A stretch of 64,000 nucleotides of DNA from Haliotis asinina (GCF_037392515.1 NC_090282.1:29001554-29065553); one strand, 5' to 3'. Shown: positions 36,301 through 47,798, counted from the stretch's first letter. Program-made: numbers and translations. Notes: a model not told the origin generated them from the sequence alone.

Positions 36301-39300
36301 CTTAGTGTTGAGGTCTTAATTCCATGTTAGATTATATGAACTATTTCCTAAGGAATAACTAGCATTTTGTATACTCCCCAGCTTAAAGAATTGAGTACTT
36401 TTGCAAAGAATTTCTTATCTGTATTGGGTAATTAACACTTCTAATTATATAAATATAAATGCTTTCCACAAGACCTAACTTTTTAGTAATTCTTATATTG
36501 CTAAATAGCTGGCAGCCATTTTGAAACAGTCAGCATGGAAGTCACAAGACCACTTCAGTAGACTACAGGGGCTACGGCTATAGATAGCATATTCATATAT
36601 TGGCATTGCTTAACATTTGTGAACACTGTTGTAGAGTTCAGACGCCATGACAAAATATCATACACAAGCCAATTTAGAATTTGAGTTAAGTACACAAGGT
36701 ATTTTAGACTTAATGGGTATTAAGTGATTCTTATGCATTTTTGTACTCCCAGAATTGTCATTGAGTAAATGTGATTTTTACTGAGCAAAATATGCAAATA
36801 CGCACCTTATCTGGACCTCTCAGTGGGTCCAGATCAACACTTTGTCTCTGATATTGGCTTACCTGTACCACAACACTCTATCCTATAGTATGATATTAGC
36901 TTTGTTGCAGGCATGTACACCTACCTGCTCCACAGATCAACACTCTGTCCCCAACTCCGATATTAGCTCTGTTGCAAGCATGTACACCTATCTGCTCCAC
37001 AGATCAACACTCTGTCCCAGTGTCTGATAATAGCTCTGTTGCAGGCATGTACACCTACCTGCTCCACAGATCAACACTCTGTCCCTGGGTCAGATATTAG
37101 CTCTGTTGCAGGCATGTACACCTACCTGCTACACAGATCAACACTCTATCCCTGAGTCCGATATTAGCTCTGTTGCAGGCATGTACACCTACCTGTTCCA
37201 CAGATCAACACTCTATCCCCGAGTCCGATATTAGCTCTGTTGCAGGCATGTACACCTACCTGTTCCACAGATCAACACTCTGTCCCTGGGTCCGATATTA
37301 GCTCTGTGGCAGGCATGTTCACCTACCTGCTCCACAGATCAACACTCTGTCTCCGAGTCCGATATTAGCTCTGTTGCAGGCATGTACACCTACAGACAGT
37401 GGCTCAAGCAGAGCACCTTCTTCTGTGCTCACATGGTCTGGTAACCTGGCAACAGATGACTCTACAAATAGTGTCCCCAGCATAATTAAACCTGGTCATA
37501 TGGGGACAGTGAGGTAAAGTACTTGCTTGTCATGAAAGAGGCCCGAGTTGGATTCCCCACATTGGTACTATATGTAAAGCTTATTTCTGGTATGACTTGC
37601 TGTGATGTAGCCAGAATATTGCAAAAAGCAACATAAAACTCACTTCCTCAACCAAGTCACACATATAAACAGGTAATCTTTCCTGAGTTGACAGACAGAT
37701 GTTTTATTATCTTATCATGGTTGAAAGCATCTTTTAAGGAGGAAACAAAGTGAACAATATGAATGATTCAGCTTCTGGGAGAGGCATATTAAAATGAAGC
37801 AGCGTGACTCACTTGTAACAGAAATCTGCAGCATGGGTGTAGAATCTGGCCAGGTTTCCATGGTAAGGAGGCGTGGCACAAAATGCCATGTTTAGACACA
37901 AATTATAGCGTCCAGTCTTGCAGTACTTGCACATTCTACATGGCACCCCTGGCTCAATGGCAACACGATCACCTGCAAAATATTTCAAAGTCTTGTGAAA
38001 TGAAATAAAACATCAAATAGTACTTCACAAAAGCAAGTCTATCAAAATTTAAAATTGGGAAACTATAAACCTCCCTTAAATATACTAACACATAACCATT
38101 ATGTCTATTATGTTCAGCCAAATAGGCAGCAATGTTTTTTGGCCCCTTCTAACTGTGGAGGGATGGGGGAATCCTGGTGGTTAAAGAGTTTGCTTGTCAT
38201 GCTGAAGACACAGGTTCGATTCCCCACGGGTACAATGTGTGAGTGAGTGAGTGAGTGAGTGAGTGAGTTTAGTTTTACGCCGCACTTAGAAATATTCCAG
38301 CTATATGGCTGCGGTCTGTAAAGAATTGAGTCTGGACCAGACAATCCAGTGACCAACAACATGAACATCGATCTGAGAAGTTGGGAACCGATCACGTGTC
38401 AACCAAGTCAGCGAGCTTGACCACCTGATCCCATTAGTCGCTCTTACAACAAGCATAGTCACCTTTTATGGCAAGCATGGGTTGCTGAAGGCCTACTCTA
38501 CCCCGGGCGCTTCACGGGTGGTCCAATGTGTAAATCCAGTAACCGATGTCTCCTTTTGTGATATTGGTGAAATATTGCTAAAAGCAGCGTAAAACCCAAC
38601 TCACTCACTCTAAGTGTACATATATAGACAACATACAAGCACCTCTCAAAAAGTGTTATACATTAGCTTACCAACTTTGAGTGATGTGACCCCTTGTCCA
38701 ACCTTGGACACAACACCACTGGCCTCGTGTCCTAAAATCATGGGAGCCTTCACAACAAAGTCTCCAATTTCTCCATGTGTCCAGTAATGTACATCTGATC
38801 CACAAATACCAACATTGGCCATTGATATCTGCACCTCTGTTTCAACAGTTTGGAAAAAAGGTTTCAGGAAATTAGAATTGTTCAGTCTTTCACATGTAAG
38901 CTTTCATACTGAAATAAGAAAACAGGGATGACAAAACTTTATGGATGACCGACTTCTTCATTGTCAAAATAGCTGTGTTTCGGTATAGCTTCTAATACCA
39001 TTTTCACGTATATGTGGGAATGGTGGGGTAAACAGGTTATATACAAGATACATGTACATGTGATAATTGGTAATAATAAAAAAGTGTGATAACAAAGCTA
39101 TTGTGAAAATTCAGAAGTTGATAATCCATAAAGTTTTGTCCATCCAATACTGCCAACTTACAGAATGCCGTTAAAACAAATAAGAATATTTTTAAACAAA
39201 ATCTGGACCACCCTTGCAAGATGTGTGTCATGAATGGTGGCATAAAACAGAATTCTGTATGCTTAAGAAATTGTTATAATGTCATGTGTTTATTCATTTT

Positions 39301-40147
39301 CAAAGATCATGAAACATTTATTTACCTCCTTCCTTGGGCTGTGGGACTGGCAGGTCCTCCTGGGGAACATCAATTCATTTAATTTAATAGTGGTACAATA
39401 TATCACAAACAATTTTTTGTACCAAATAATTCCTTTTGAGAAGAGAGATGAGTTAAACCACAATGAGAAATATTTCAGTAATATCACATGGAATTTTACA
39501 TCATCACAAAGTTTGCATGTCACATCGCAATCCTGGACATGGTGAGAGCTCAAGAACATACATGCTATTTTCAAAGGCATAGTTCCAGTCTTAGATACTA
39601 GTCCTCTCTGCACTGCCATGACCCATAGCTTAAAACTTGACTTCTTTTCAGTGTTGTGTTCAGTATCAACTAATGAGAGAATGTTGGCATGTTTGCAGTG
39701 TACTAGATGTTTACAAAAGGTTATCTGTTTCCTTCAGTTAGGGAGTAGCCTACTTAACCAGCTGTTTAATACGCAATGTTTTCTCTTAAACTTGAAGTGA
39801 CTAGAACATTGAAATGACTGCTGAAATGTGTTTTCAGTCACTTTTTGTAATTAAGTTTACTTATTTGTGCAAATAACAAGAAAGTATGCTACAATCTTAA
39901 TGAAAATCATTTCACAATTTATCCATGCATCAGTAATATTAAAATAAAATTAAGACATACGCCAGAAAATCATTCAAATTTAATCAGTTTTTTTCTAGAA
40001 TTAATTACGAAACCAAACTCTTTCTATGAGGTTTGCTTTTTTAATTTTTTGACCAATGTGTGCTAAATGTAAGAAATATAATTGTATACCCACAAGCCTC
40101 ATGTCGTCTTTCTTGTACAATATCGCGGTAAGATTCACGTCTGTCAT
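33320..40147 (-). CDS. SORD: Sorbitol dehydrogenase (L-iditol 2-dehydrogenase), paralogue B, nine coding exons
   Basis: Upstream tandem paralogue of the copy at 19139-27769, same orientation and same predicted reaction. Exons, 5' to 3' on the minus strand: 40147-40094, 39359-39326, 38836-38672, 37972-37813, 37445-37327, 36004-35939, 34951-34776, 34039-33918, 33473-33320 (stop included). Lengths and phases match paralogue A exon for exon, giving 349 residues and about 64 differences by hand count. Catalytic zinc ligands Cys41, His66, Glu67 and Glu152, the structural zinc cysteines 96, 99, 102 and 110, GAGPIG (176-181) and Asp200 are all kept. Differences are dense in exon 4, around the structural-zinc loop, and at the N-terminus (MTDVNLTA). 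The N-terminal exon uses a CTT|gtgggt donor. The 3' end of exon 5 and its donor are tandemly copied about eight times in the following intron (36837-37393). No frame break was found, so I read it as a functional second isoenzyme. Expression cannot be judged from sequence. Confidence 0.93.
36837..37393 (-). repeat. 67-bp tandem array made of the SDH-B exon 5 donor edge
   Basis: The marker gcatgtacac recurs at 36911, 36978, 37044, 37112, 37179, 37246, 37313 (one base changed) and 37380, a 66-68 bp period, with one more decayed unit around 36837-36910. Each unit holds the last part of exon 5 (coding VHACNRANI...[10 protein letters not shown]) and a GTAGGT donor. The most 5' unit (37327-37393) is the true exon end. 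The exon itself carries GTAGGT at 37388-37393, exactly 67 bp before the real donor at 37321-37326, so the unit is the stretch between the two. Reading past the true donor meets a TGA within a few codons. A further decayed fragment is near 36231-36260. Confidence 0.88.
37495..37655 (+). mobile_element. SINE-B, intron 4 of SDH-B
   Basis: ggtaaagtacttgcttgtca, gttggattccccac and gccagaatattgcaaaaag mark a diverged copy. Confidence 0.65.
38152..38612 (+). mobile_element. SINE-B split by a SINE-A insertion
   Basis: The head (38152-38240, B box caggttcgattcccc) and body/tail (38524-38612, ending acccaactcactcactc) are continuous once the inserted SINE-A is removed. Confidence 0.8.
38241..38523 (-). 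mobile_element. SINE-A, full length, inserted into a SINE-B
   Basis: Complete copy from the (GTGA)n tail to the cacgggt end, flanked by an 8-bp direct repeat caatgtgt (38233-38240 and 38524-38531). It splits a SINE-B at 38152-38612. Lies in intron 3 of SDH-B. Confidence 0.85.
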
Positions 40148-40300
40148 GGTGTCCACTTCAAGTATCGTTGACGGGTGTAGAGTAGAGAGGGTTGTACGCT
40201 GAGACGCTCAGAATTTACACAACTGATGATATTCGAGTATGACACGACCTCAACGAGTGATGACCTATATTACACTACAGAAGTCTCGTGTGCAAAAGTC
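40148..40300 (-). promoter_or_regulatory. 5' flank of SDH-B
   Basis: Counterpart of 27780-27900: short matches to the paralogue's leader and upstream patches suggest a conserved leader/promoter segment. No specific binding site can be named. Confidence 0.35.
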
Positions 40301-40779
40301 GATAAGTGTCATGCTAACATTTAATTGGACATTTTCTATGCCAACGTTTTCTGAGCGTTCCCTCTTTATCTCAGACATCAAGGTCGGTCACTTTTCTCCT
40401 ATTTCGTATCGTATGTCGACCTACTGTTTACAAACTTCAGTCAATGATTGTCTCCCTTGATGGTGGGAATTTAGCATTACTTCCCTTTGTTTACCAATAT
40501 TCCTGAGAAAATGAAATGTTATTCTTTCTTCATAATTATGGTGAGCTTCACTTGAAAAGTTGAATTAAAAAAAAAACCTTTCTAGAATGACTTCATTTAA
40601 ACTGGTATAATATTAATTATCTATATCACTCACCTATTGAAAATATTATTGTTTGTCATTTCTCACCGGTTGAAGATATCACTGTTTAATAAAATTGCAA
40701 TGTTATTACACATTGTGTAATATTATCCCGTGATGCCGGAGTTCTGATGTCATAATGATTTACAGTTATGACGTTGCAG

Positions 40780-41070
40780 TGCTACTCCCTCTGCCACAAT
40801 GGTATTAGGCCTTGCTTGACTCGCGGAAAGATGACTCGAGTTATCACACCATAGGCATGCATGCGGTTTCTATTAATTTCTGTTGAAGAGTAATAAACAG
40901 AATACTCATAAAACTCACTTCTGTAAAGTGCCATTTTTATTAAACTCACGAATGATTTGGTATTAATCTCGCCTTTGCTCGTTCGATACTAAATCATAAT
41001 CTTGTTAATAGAAATGGTTATTTCACGGAAGGTCGTTTAGCATTCTGTAATAGCGTCGCAAAATGCCGGA
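40780..41070 (-). mobile_element. Foldback MITE, family M1, copy 2 (inverted)
   Basis: Begins with ctcgcggaaag (inverse of the family tail) and contains the gctcgttcgatactaaatcat hairpin arm in two pieces. Flanked by imperfect direct repeats at 40735-40790 and 41072-41125 (ccgga..tatgac-type blocks). Confidence 0.6.
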
Positions 41071-41201
41071 CGTATGACGTCATAAGGTTTACAGTTATGA
41101 CGTCACAATACTAACTCATCACTATGTTAGTACGTTCTGATGTGCTACGTTCAAACAAATGAACAATGGCACAATTAAAATCAACTGCACAATTACCATG
41201 A

Positions 41202-41474
41202 GTGAGTGAGTGAGTGAGTTTAGTTTTACGTCGCACGTAGCAATATTCCAGCTATATGGCGACGGTCTGTAAATAATCGAGTCTGGACCAGACAATCCAG
41301 TGATCAACAACATGAGCATCGATCTGCGCAATGGGGAACCGATGACATGTGTCAACCAAGTCAGCTAGTCTGACCACCCGATCCCGTTAGTCACCTCTTA
41401 CGACAAACATAGTCACCTTTTATGGCAAGCATGGGTTGCTGAAGGTCTATTCTACCCCGGGACCCTCACGGGTC
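41202..41474 (-). mobile_element. SINE-A, full length, with 12-bp target duplication
   Basis: Flanked by a perfect duplication caattaccatga at 41190-41201 and 41475-41486, clear proof of retroposition-type insertion. Internal tRNA-like promoter candidates lie in tggtcagactagctgac and cggttccccatt on the minus strand. Confidence 0.88.
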
Positions 41475-41719
41475 CAATTACCATGAAGCAGAATTTGTGA
41501 TATATAGAGGACATTGTAAACCAAAAGTCACTGTGTTCTGTAATCTGATTGGTTGAAAAACATGATCAAATGGTATTAGATTCCCGGAAACTGCAAGACT
41601 ATTCACTGAGTATTGACACGTAAACAATTGTTTTGTTGTGTCATCAACTGTGGTGACGTCATTCAAATCATATTGTGACGTCAAGTTAGAATGACGTCAC
41701 AAATGAGCAACTCCAGATG

Positions 41720-42112
41720 CTACCAGGGGAACCAGCTGAAACGGCCAGCTGATGACACTTCACTGCTGTACCCACACTCGATGTAAACGAGTGAAGGCAG
41801 TAAAACCCTTTGATTTACTTTTTTGTTTTCAATGTCGATAAACATCATATGTTGGCCAAGTTCCGGGTGTTATTGAGTATTTGAAGCACGGGAATATTTC
41901 ATTTGAAACCTCCGGCGTCAGCGTCAGCCGGAGGTTTCAAATGAAATATTCCCGTGCTTCAGTCGTCGGTTCCAAATGCAGTACAGCAGTGAAGTGTCAT
42001 CAGCAGGCCGTTTCAGCTGGTTATTCCCGTCAGGCGGAGGTTTCAAATGAAATATTACCGTGATTGAAATACTCAATAACACCAGGAAATTGGCCAACAC
42101 ATGATGTTTATC
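41720..42112. mobile_element. Compound palindrome with 35-bp perfect hairpin
   Basis: 41882-41916 and 41927-41961 are perfect inverted copies separated by 10 bp. Outside them are two further inverted pairs: 41725-41770 with about 41975-42030 (aaccagctgaaacgg / ccgtttcagctggtt), and 41844-41882 with 42064-42105 (tgttattgag / ctcaataaca). Nested inverted duplication fits a foldback/MITE-type element. No protein is encoded. Confidence 0.65.
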
Positions 42113-42468
42113 TCCTAATTGTATGAGTGTCCATGTCATACTATATTTACGACACAAGTACCTAAATGCTGGTAATTCCCAAGCGAGAGCGAAGAATATG
42201 TGTCGTAAACATAGTATGTTATGGGCACTCATATTATGTTCTGTTTTTTTTTACCAAAGTCGTTAAATTGAGGACAATAAACCCAACTCTACTTTCAAAA
42301 ATGGGCTGGCCTCCCGCCGTCGCTTCATGTAGAACGAAACGTCACAGAAGAACCGTGACGTCAGGGCATTGCTCATGACGTCACGTTACCATGAGAAAGT
42401 GATATTTTGCCTTAGGGCATGGTATGAACAATATGAACCACGATATGTTCGTCCTCGTAGGTAATAAA

Positions 42469-42712
42469 TAGAGGATACTAAACGACCTTCCGTGTAATAC
42501 CATTTTTATTAAACGAGTTAATGATTTGGTATCAAACGAGCGAAAGCGAGTTTGATACTAAATCTTTATCTTTAACGAGTTAAATAAAAATGATATTTCA
42601 CGGAAACGAGTTTAGTATTCTGTTTATTACTCGCCAACATAAACTGACAAAAAACTGTCGCGAAATTCCCTACAGTGTGATCACTCTCAGCTTTCCGCGT
42701 AATAATGCGCTC
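42469..42712 (+). mobile_element. Foldback MITE, family M1, copy 3
   Basis: Nearly identical to copy 1 from atagaggatactaaa to cagctttccgcg. It has an extra tctttaacgag block in the second hairpin arm. Confidence 0.7.
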
Positions 42713-44048
42713 CATTACTTCATGTAGTAACATTGACACAATTGTTTACATTTTCATGAGCGTGAAAGCCAAATGCTGATAGAATTCGCTTGTCAAGCCG
42801 TGACATCTCGATGCAACATGGGTAAATGTGTAAACCTTCTCCTCTTTCCTTGAATTTAAAACGGGATTCACGTCTAGACGCCAGACTTATCCAACAACCT
42901 TGAGCCTTGTGGGTAAAGTATTGTTAGTTGACCTTGGCGGTCCGCTCGCCGTGGCTTGGTTGGAATACTGTTGTTGGAATACATGCAGCGTGATGTAGGT
43001 ACATGTGCCTACATGTTGTTATTGCTTTATCCCTGTTCATGTATGTAAGTCTGTGCTGTGCTGTGCTGTGCTGTGCTGTGCTGTGCTGTGCTGTGTTACT
43101 TCACTTTTGCTTGAAGAATCCTACTTTCTTAGTACTCATTAACTTCTAATAATGCCAGTCAAACAAATCTTCCTGATCTATCCCTTTTTCTTCTCCAATT
43201 CCTTCTTCTTTGTAGCACATAGGTATGATAGTGCTTAACATCAAAACTGATTCACGCAACTGAGATAGAATGTTTAGCACTGAACGCAGAACCCGATGTC
43301 ACAGAATCCGTTGACCTGTTCCTTGTCTCTTACAACAAATTAATATGTTGGGGACATATATACACTTACTTGGAATCTCGGCCCATTATCTCAATCCACT
43401 ATTACGAACAGTCTTCATTGTGAGGCATTTCAGAAGTTGTGAAGATGAAGGAAAACCATGTTCAATGGCTAGGCAACCGCTCTAATGCAATGAATGCGAC
43501 GTTTGGTGTAGATGCTAACCCATTTACCAGGTAATCTTAACGGTGCATACGTTTAATAAGTACGTATACAATACTCTTAATATAAAATGAGAGAAACAAA
43601 CATAGACGAAAAGATCCTCGGGCTACTATGTATACTGCACGCCGCATCATTGTGTTTGAAATAATCGTTCAGTATATACTATGCATCGAAAGTTTGGTGT
43701 GAATGTAGCCACTTACTGTTTTGAGGTACTGTTTACACATGAACTTGTCTATTTTAAAACAAATTAGTATCGTTGAAAATATTATTGTCATGAGTCCAGC
43801 GAATGTTAAAACTCAGTGAAAATTGGTGAATTCTTAACGAAACTTTATCCAAAACCCAACAGTTCATGTGCACGATGTTTGCCCAGAATTTCAAGCAATT
43901 GTATGTATGATCCTCATTCATTCACTATAAGTTTGCAGTCGGTCCACCCAAGGTTATTGGAGCAATTCATCTTCGATGTAACCATACATATATGTACATT
44001 ACATATAGTGAGTGCTTTAAATGAGTCGAAACTTTTAATACGTAGTCA
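42713..44048. other. No gene seen
   Basis: Contains the (GCTGT)n tract. The 130-codon plus-strand frame at 43816 runs into the LINE 3' end and is not credible as a gene. Confidence 0.5.
43049..43096. repeat. (GCTGT)n microsatellite
   Basis: About nine perfect pentanucleotide units. Confidence 0.9.
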
Positions 44049-44620
44049 ATCAATCAAACTTTATTTCTGTACAAAGGCCATCGGGCCCATATACATACGG
44101 TTTCAACATACAACACAAATTACATATATGTATACACGCCCATCCACATACATATATACACTTACAGTGTGGGTTAATAAGGGTAAAATCTATAAGCGTG
44201 TGATATGATACAAATATGTGATGTGGTGTTTAATATAACCAATCTTGTAATAACTTGCATCTGCGTTCATAAGAGTGTATTATATAAAGACTGAGCGTTT
44301 TCAAACTATGTATGTTGTTTGTCAAAAGTTCTTAAAGTTAGACATGTTCGCAATGAGGTCACTGGCTAAATATTTACGACGTAAATCATGATATCTTGGA
44401 CAAGTGATAGTAAAATGGTATTCGTCCTCTAGGTCTCCATAACAGACAGGACATGTTCTCAGATTTGTGTTAATTTTACACCATCGTCCTTCATTAAATA
44501 TTAACCTTAATAACCCACCTCTAAATCTAACCACCTCTAGTCCACATCTAAATCTAACTAAAGTATATATAAGACATGAACCATGTCTTCATAATGAACT
44601 ACATAATGAAGATGTAGAGA
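44049..44620 (-). mobile_element. 3' end of a non-LTR retrotransposon (LINE)
   Basis: The minus-strand frame ending at 44322 reads RTCPVCYGDLEDEYHF...CPRYHDLRRKYL, the CPxC-x7-DExHF-x5-CPxY zinc-finger-like tail that closes the reverse-transcriptase protein of many animal LINEs. The frame stays open upstream to about 44620 (LVRFRCGLEVVRFRGG) and then ends, so the copy is 5'-truncated. Downstream 3' UTR runs to about 44049, with an AATAAA signal at 44060-44065 and a tgattgattg end. Confidence 0.65.
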
Positions 44621-45795
44621 TTTGTAAAGTGTCTGTAATAATTGCGTTTAAATGTCCAACCTCTGTGTGAAATAACACCAAAACAAGCGTGTTCTTCTTA
44701 AGGTTTATAATCTATTCATCTGACGCAACAGGGCCTCTTGTAATAGACAGTCTGTGAGTTCAGATAAACACTCGTGGAACTCGATCCTTCTTCTCAGACA
44801 AAGCTTCATAAGTTTCACCGTACAGAAACCGTATAGGAGAGAGTTATTTCCCTTCAATTAACGAGTACGCGTTCACGAAAAATATTTTACAGCAACTTCG
44901 GCGACTTTAGTCGACAAGCGATCAAAGCGGTCAGCTATTGTCCATTTGGTGTCCCCTCGGGAAAGCCACATTTGAAAAATATCTGTTACCGCTAAAGCCA
45001 CATTTCAAGTACTTCTTATGTATAGAATCTTTTCTGAAATAAAATGATACGTGCTAATGTTTCATTTTCAGCTTTTGCTCTTAAGAAGATTTTATTTGTA
45101 ATTTTTGTATTTATGTCTTCGCGTAAACTACTTTGGTTTGTGTGATTTGTATATTGCATCAGCAGAGATGTTTGGACAAGAATTTCTCATAAAATCTATT
45201 GTGACGTTTCAACTTCAAATCAAAATATCGTTACCGCAAGGGCAGCAAAAATACAGATTTTGGAAAATCTAGTCATGAAGTTTGCTTTTGTGAGATAAAT
45301 GGACATTCTTCTAAATTGTTTAGTTTTTATTTTTTAGTATGCATGTAAACAAAATAACTGAAACAACAATAGCTCTAACCTGAAACAACTATCAGAAAAG
45401 GACAAAACACTGAATTCCTCTGACCCTCCCATAAGTTAAAATGATTGGTTGTATAGTCATAAATAATTCGTGAAACGTTTTGGAGTACCTACGTGAGGCA
45501 GCTGGTTTGATATACATTATTTACGGTAACATGGATTAGCTCTGCCTGGAGAGCCAGTTTCTCACGATCGCTCAACCATGCCCGTTGATAGTTGAGTCAC
45601 ACTATTTTCAGCTCTGCTTTTCTTAAATGTGGCTTTCCCGGGCTAAGGTGTTTGACTCAAAAGCGGTCCGCTGAAATGCATTCGAACACTAATAAACATA
45701 AAATACTCAGTGAAACGCTGATTATAATCAAAACCTCACTCCATAAGAGATATTCTAAGTATGAGTCTCTCATTGACGATTTGAGTAAGTGTTTC
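44621..45795. other. No gene seen
   Basis: A cgggaaagccacattt block near 44975 recurs inverted at about 45625, which may mark the ends of a decayed element. Confidence 0.4.
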
Positions 45796-46235
45796 TCATT
45801 CTCCTTGTAGTTCAACCAATGCGGTCAGCGGCCAGTGGTACACACACCGTCTCATCATGTCTTTCACATCTTCAGGGAATGGCGCATTGCGAAATTCTAT
45901 GTCAAAGTGACATTCCAAGGGTGTTGTACATGTTGAGGCGAACACTGAAGATTCGTACACGGTGAGCACGGCTAATTGCAGTTGAAAGACGGCCACACGT
46001 CTTCCAACGGCACAACAAATGGTCTCAGTGTTAAGATGGCATTGTCCAGCGACCTTTGCTTTCACCACATGAGGTTCAGTCAGTCACAGTGATGCCATCA
46101 TACACCTTGATGTTTCACCACCAAATATGTCACGGAGCCACCTGTATACATTGGCTTCATTTTGACGTCATCAGATACGTCAATAAAAGTGATTAGGAAC
46201 TCATCTGAAAACATGACAATTGACCAGCGACGATT
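45796..46235 (-). pseudogene. Degenerate Tc1/mariner transposase fragment
   Basis: From about 46235 downward the minus strand reads RRWSIVMFSDEF, the W-x-x-V-x-FSDE pattern around the first catalytic Asp. After a frame change follow pieces like SLDNAILTLRPFVVP, matching the conserved block before the second Asp. The open stretch of 90 codons ending at 45796 overlaps the remainder in another frame and matches poorly. No ends found. Confidence 0.45.
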
Positions 46236-46439
46236 ACTCTATTTTCGTGTACAGGAGTACATGTATACGAGCGACAGAACACTGCCCATCAAACATGGAG
46301 ATGAGCCTCATGTAATAGTAATAGTAATAGTAATACTAAAGTTTAATAATTCACTTACATAACGCCTTGTATCCATCTGACTAGCTGCTCACTGGACTTT
46401 GCGATCAGAATCTGATTATTATTTCTCCGAATAAACCAA

Positions 46440-46640
46440 GCTGTCGGTTAGGCGCTTGGAGATTATAGTCACATGATTTTACCTAACCGGGTACCCATTT
46501 CTACTGGGTGAACAGAAACAATTTAGAGGAAAATCACTTGCCTAAGGTGAGACCACACGTATTGCATGTGCTTCGGTGTTGGGTAAGACTGGCAACCCCG
46601 AAACACACAGGAGTCAAGCTGCTAAACGCGGTCACCCCTT
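46440..46640. repeat. Dispersed repeat C, copy 1
   Basis: Shares accgggtacccat, tctactgggtgaacaga, cctaaggtgagacc and aacacggtcaccc-type blocks with 50080-50275. Class unknown. Confidence 0.6.
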
Positions 46641-47798
46641 AAATACCACCGAACTCGACGTTGCTTAACCTCAGCTGACCTGAGCTCCACGCACAGGATC
46701 GCATCTGACTCATGCCTCATACTTCATCTGCCTGATGAACGCTTGCAGCAGTTGTATTTACCGCTTGAGTTTTGTTACTACTCAGTCGATCCTGTAGTCC
46801 TGTCGGTGACACATCACGCCCTACTCGTACGAGAAGAATTATCCATGTACTCAAGCAAGGTGTGATCTCAAGCAAACTGCATAACAATGATGATAAACAG
46901 AATCAACAAGAATGACAGAAATGATGGTCCGCAGATATTGATCGATCGTCCTTAAAATGTTCAAAGCACTTCATGTTCAAAACAATTTGCAGTTACAATT
47001 ATTTTACAGACATCTTAATGTTACATTTTCCAATACCCTGTTTTTTAACAAAAAGCTCACACCACGGGGCATCGTGTAAGATGAGTCTGGGTCAGAGAAA
47101 ACGTTGATTATGTTGCGTGCAAAAAATCTACATCGATATTGTGCCTTGTAGACAGACGGGGCCACGTTCGCTCACGTGTGTCCACTTTGCGTCTTACATA
47201 TACTGTAACGATCACGACATCTGCAGTGACGAAAGCCGTCTGGAGCCGACTACGTGTATCAAACCGGTGTTCCGACCTTCACGTAACTTAGAAGCATGTA
47301 CGGCCCAGAACGTGATCCGCCGGCATCCCTTCTGGTGGTGTTCTACTGCGTCTTGCAATGGTCCACAGGTGAAAGTCATAACGGAAGTTAACCGGATGTT
47401 GTTTCTTTCGTCAGTCCAATTGTAGCTTGATTGTCTGATCTGCCTCTGAATAGCTTAGTCATATCATATCTGCACTTTTGTATCTGTTTGGTGTGAAACC
47501 GGCAAGACTGCATATTTAATAATTTTCATTTAGAGCTGTTAGCATGTCTCAGCATTCCAAATCCGTCACACTGACCGTTTGTTGCAACATCGAATAAGCG
47601 GAGGTATTCCAGGTACTTGGACTTCACATTCCGCCATTTTCAAGCACCACGATGCATCATTAGCTGAACAAATACCGAAGAGAATTACAGCTAATGATTC
47701 AGTTTTCCCTGGATGAAAGAAATGTAATCCACTGAGAGAAGGAACCAAGGAAGATACAGATATTGAGTTAGTTATTACGCAGTCCGTCTTTAACAGTT
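46641..47798. other. No gene seen
   Basis: The 102-codon frame at 47117 has no recognisable domain. Confidence 0.45.
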
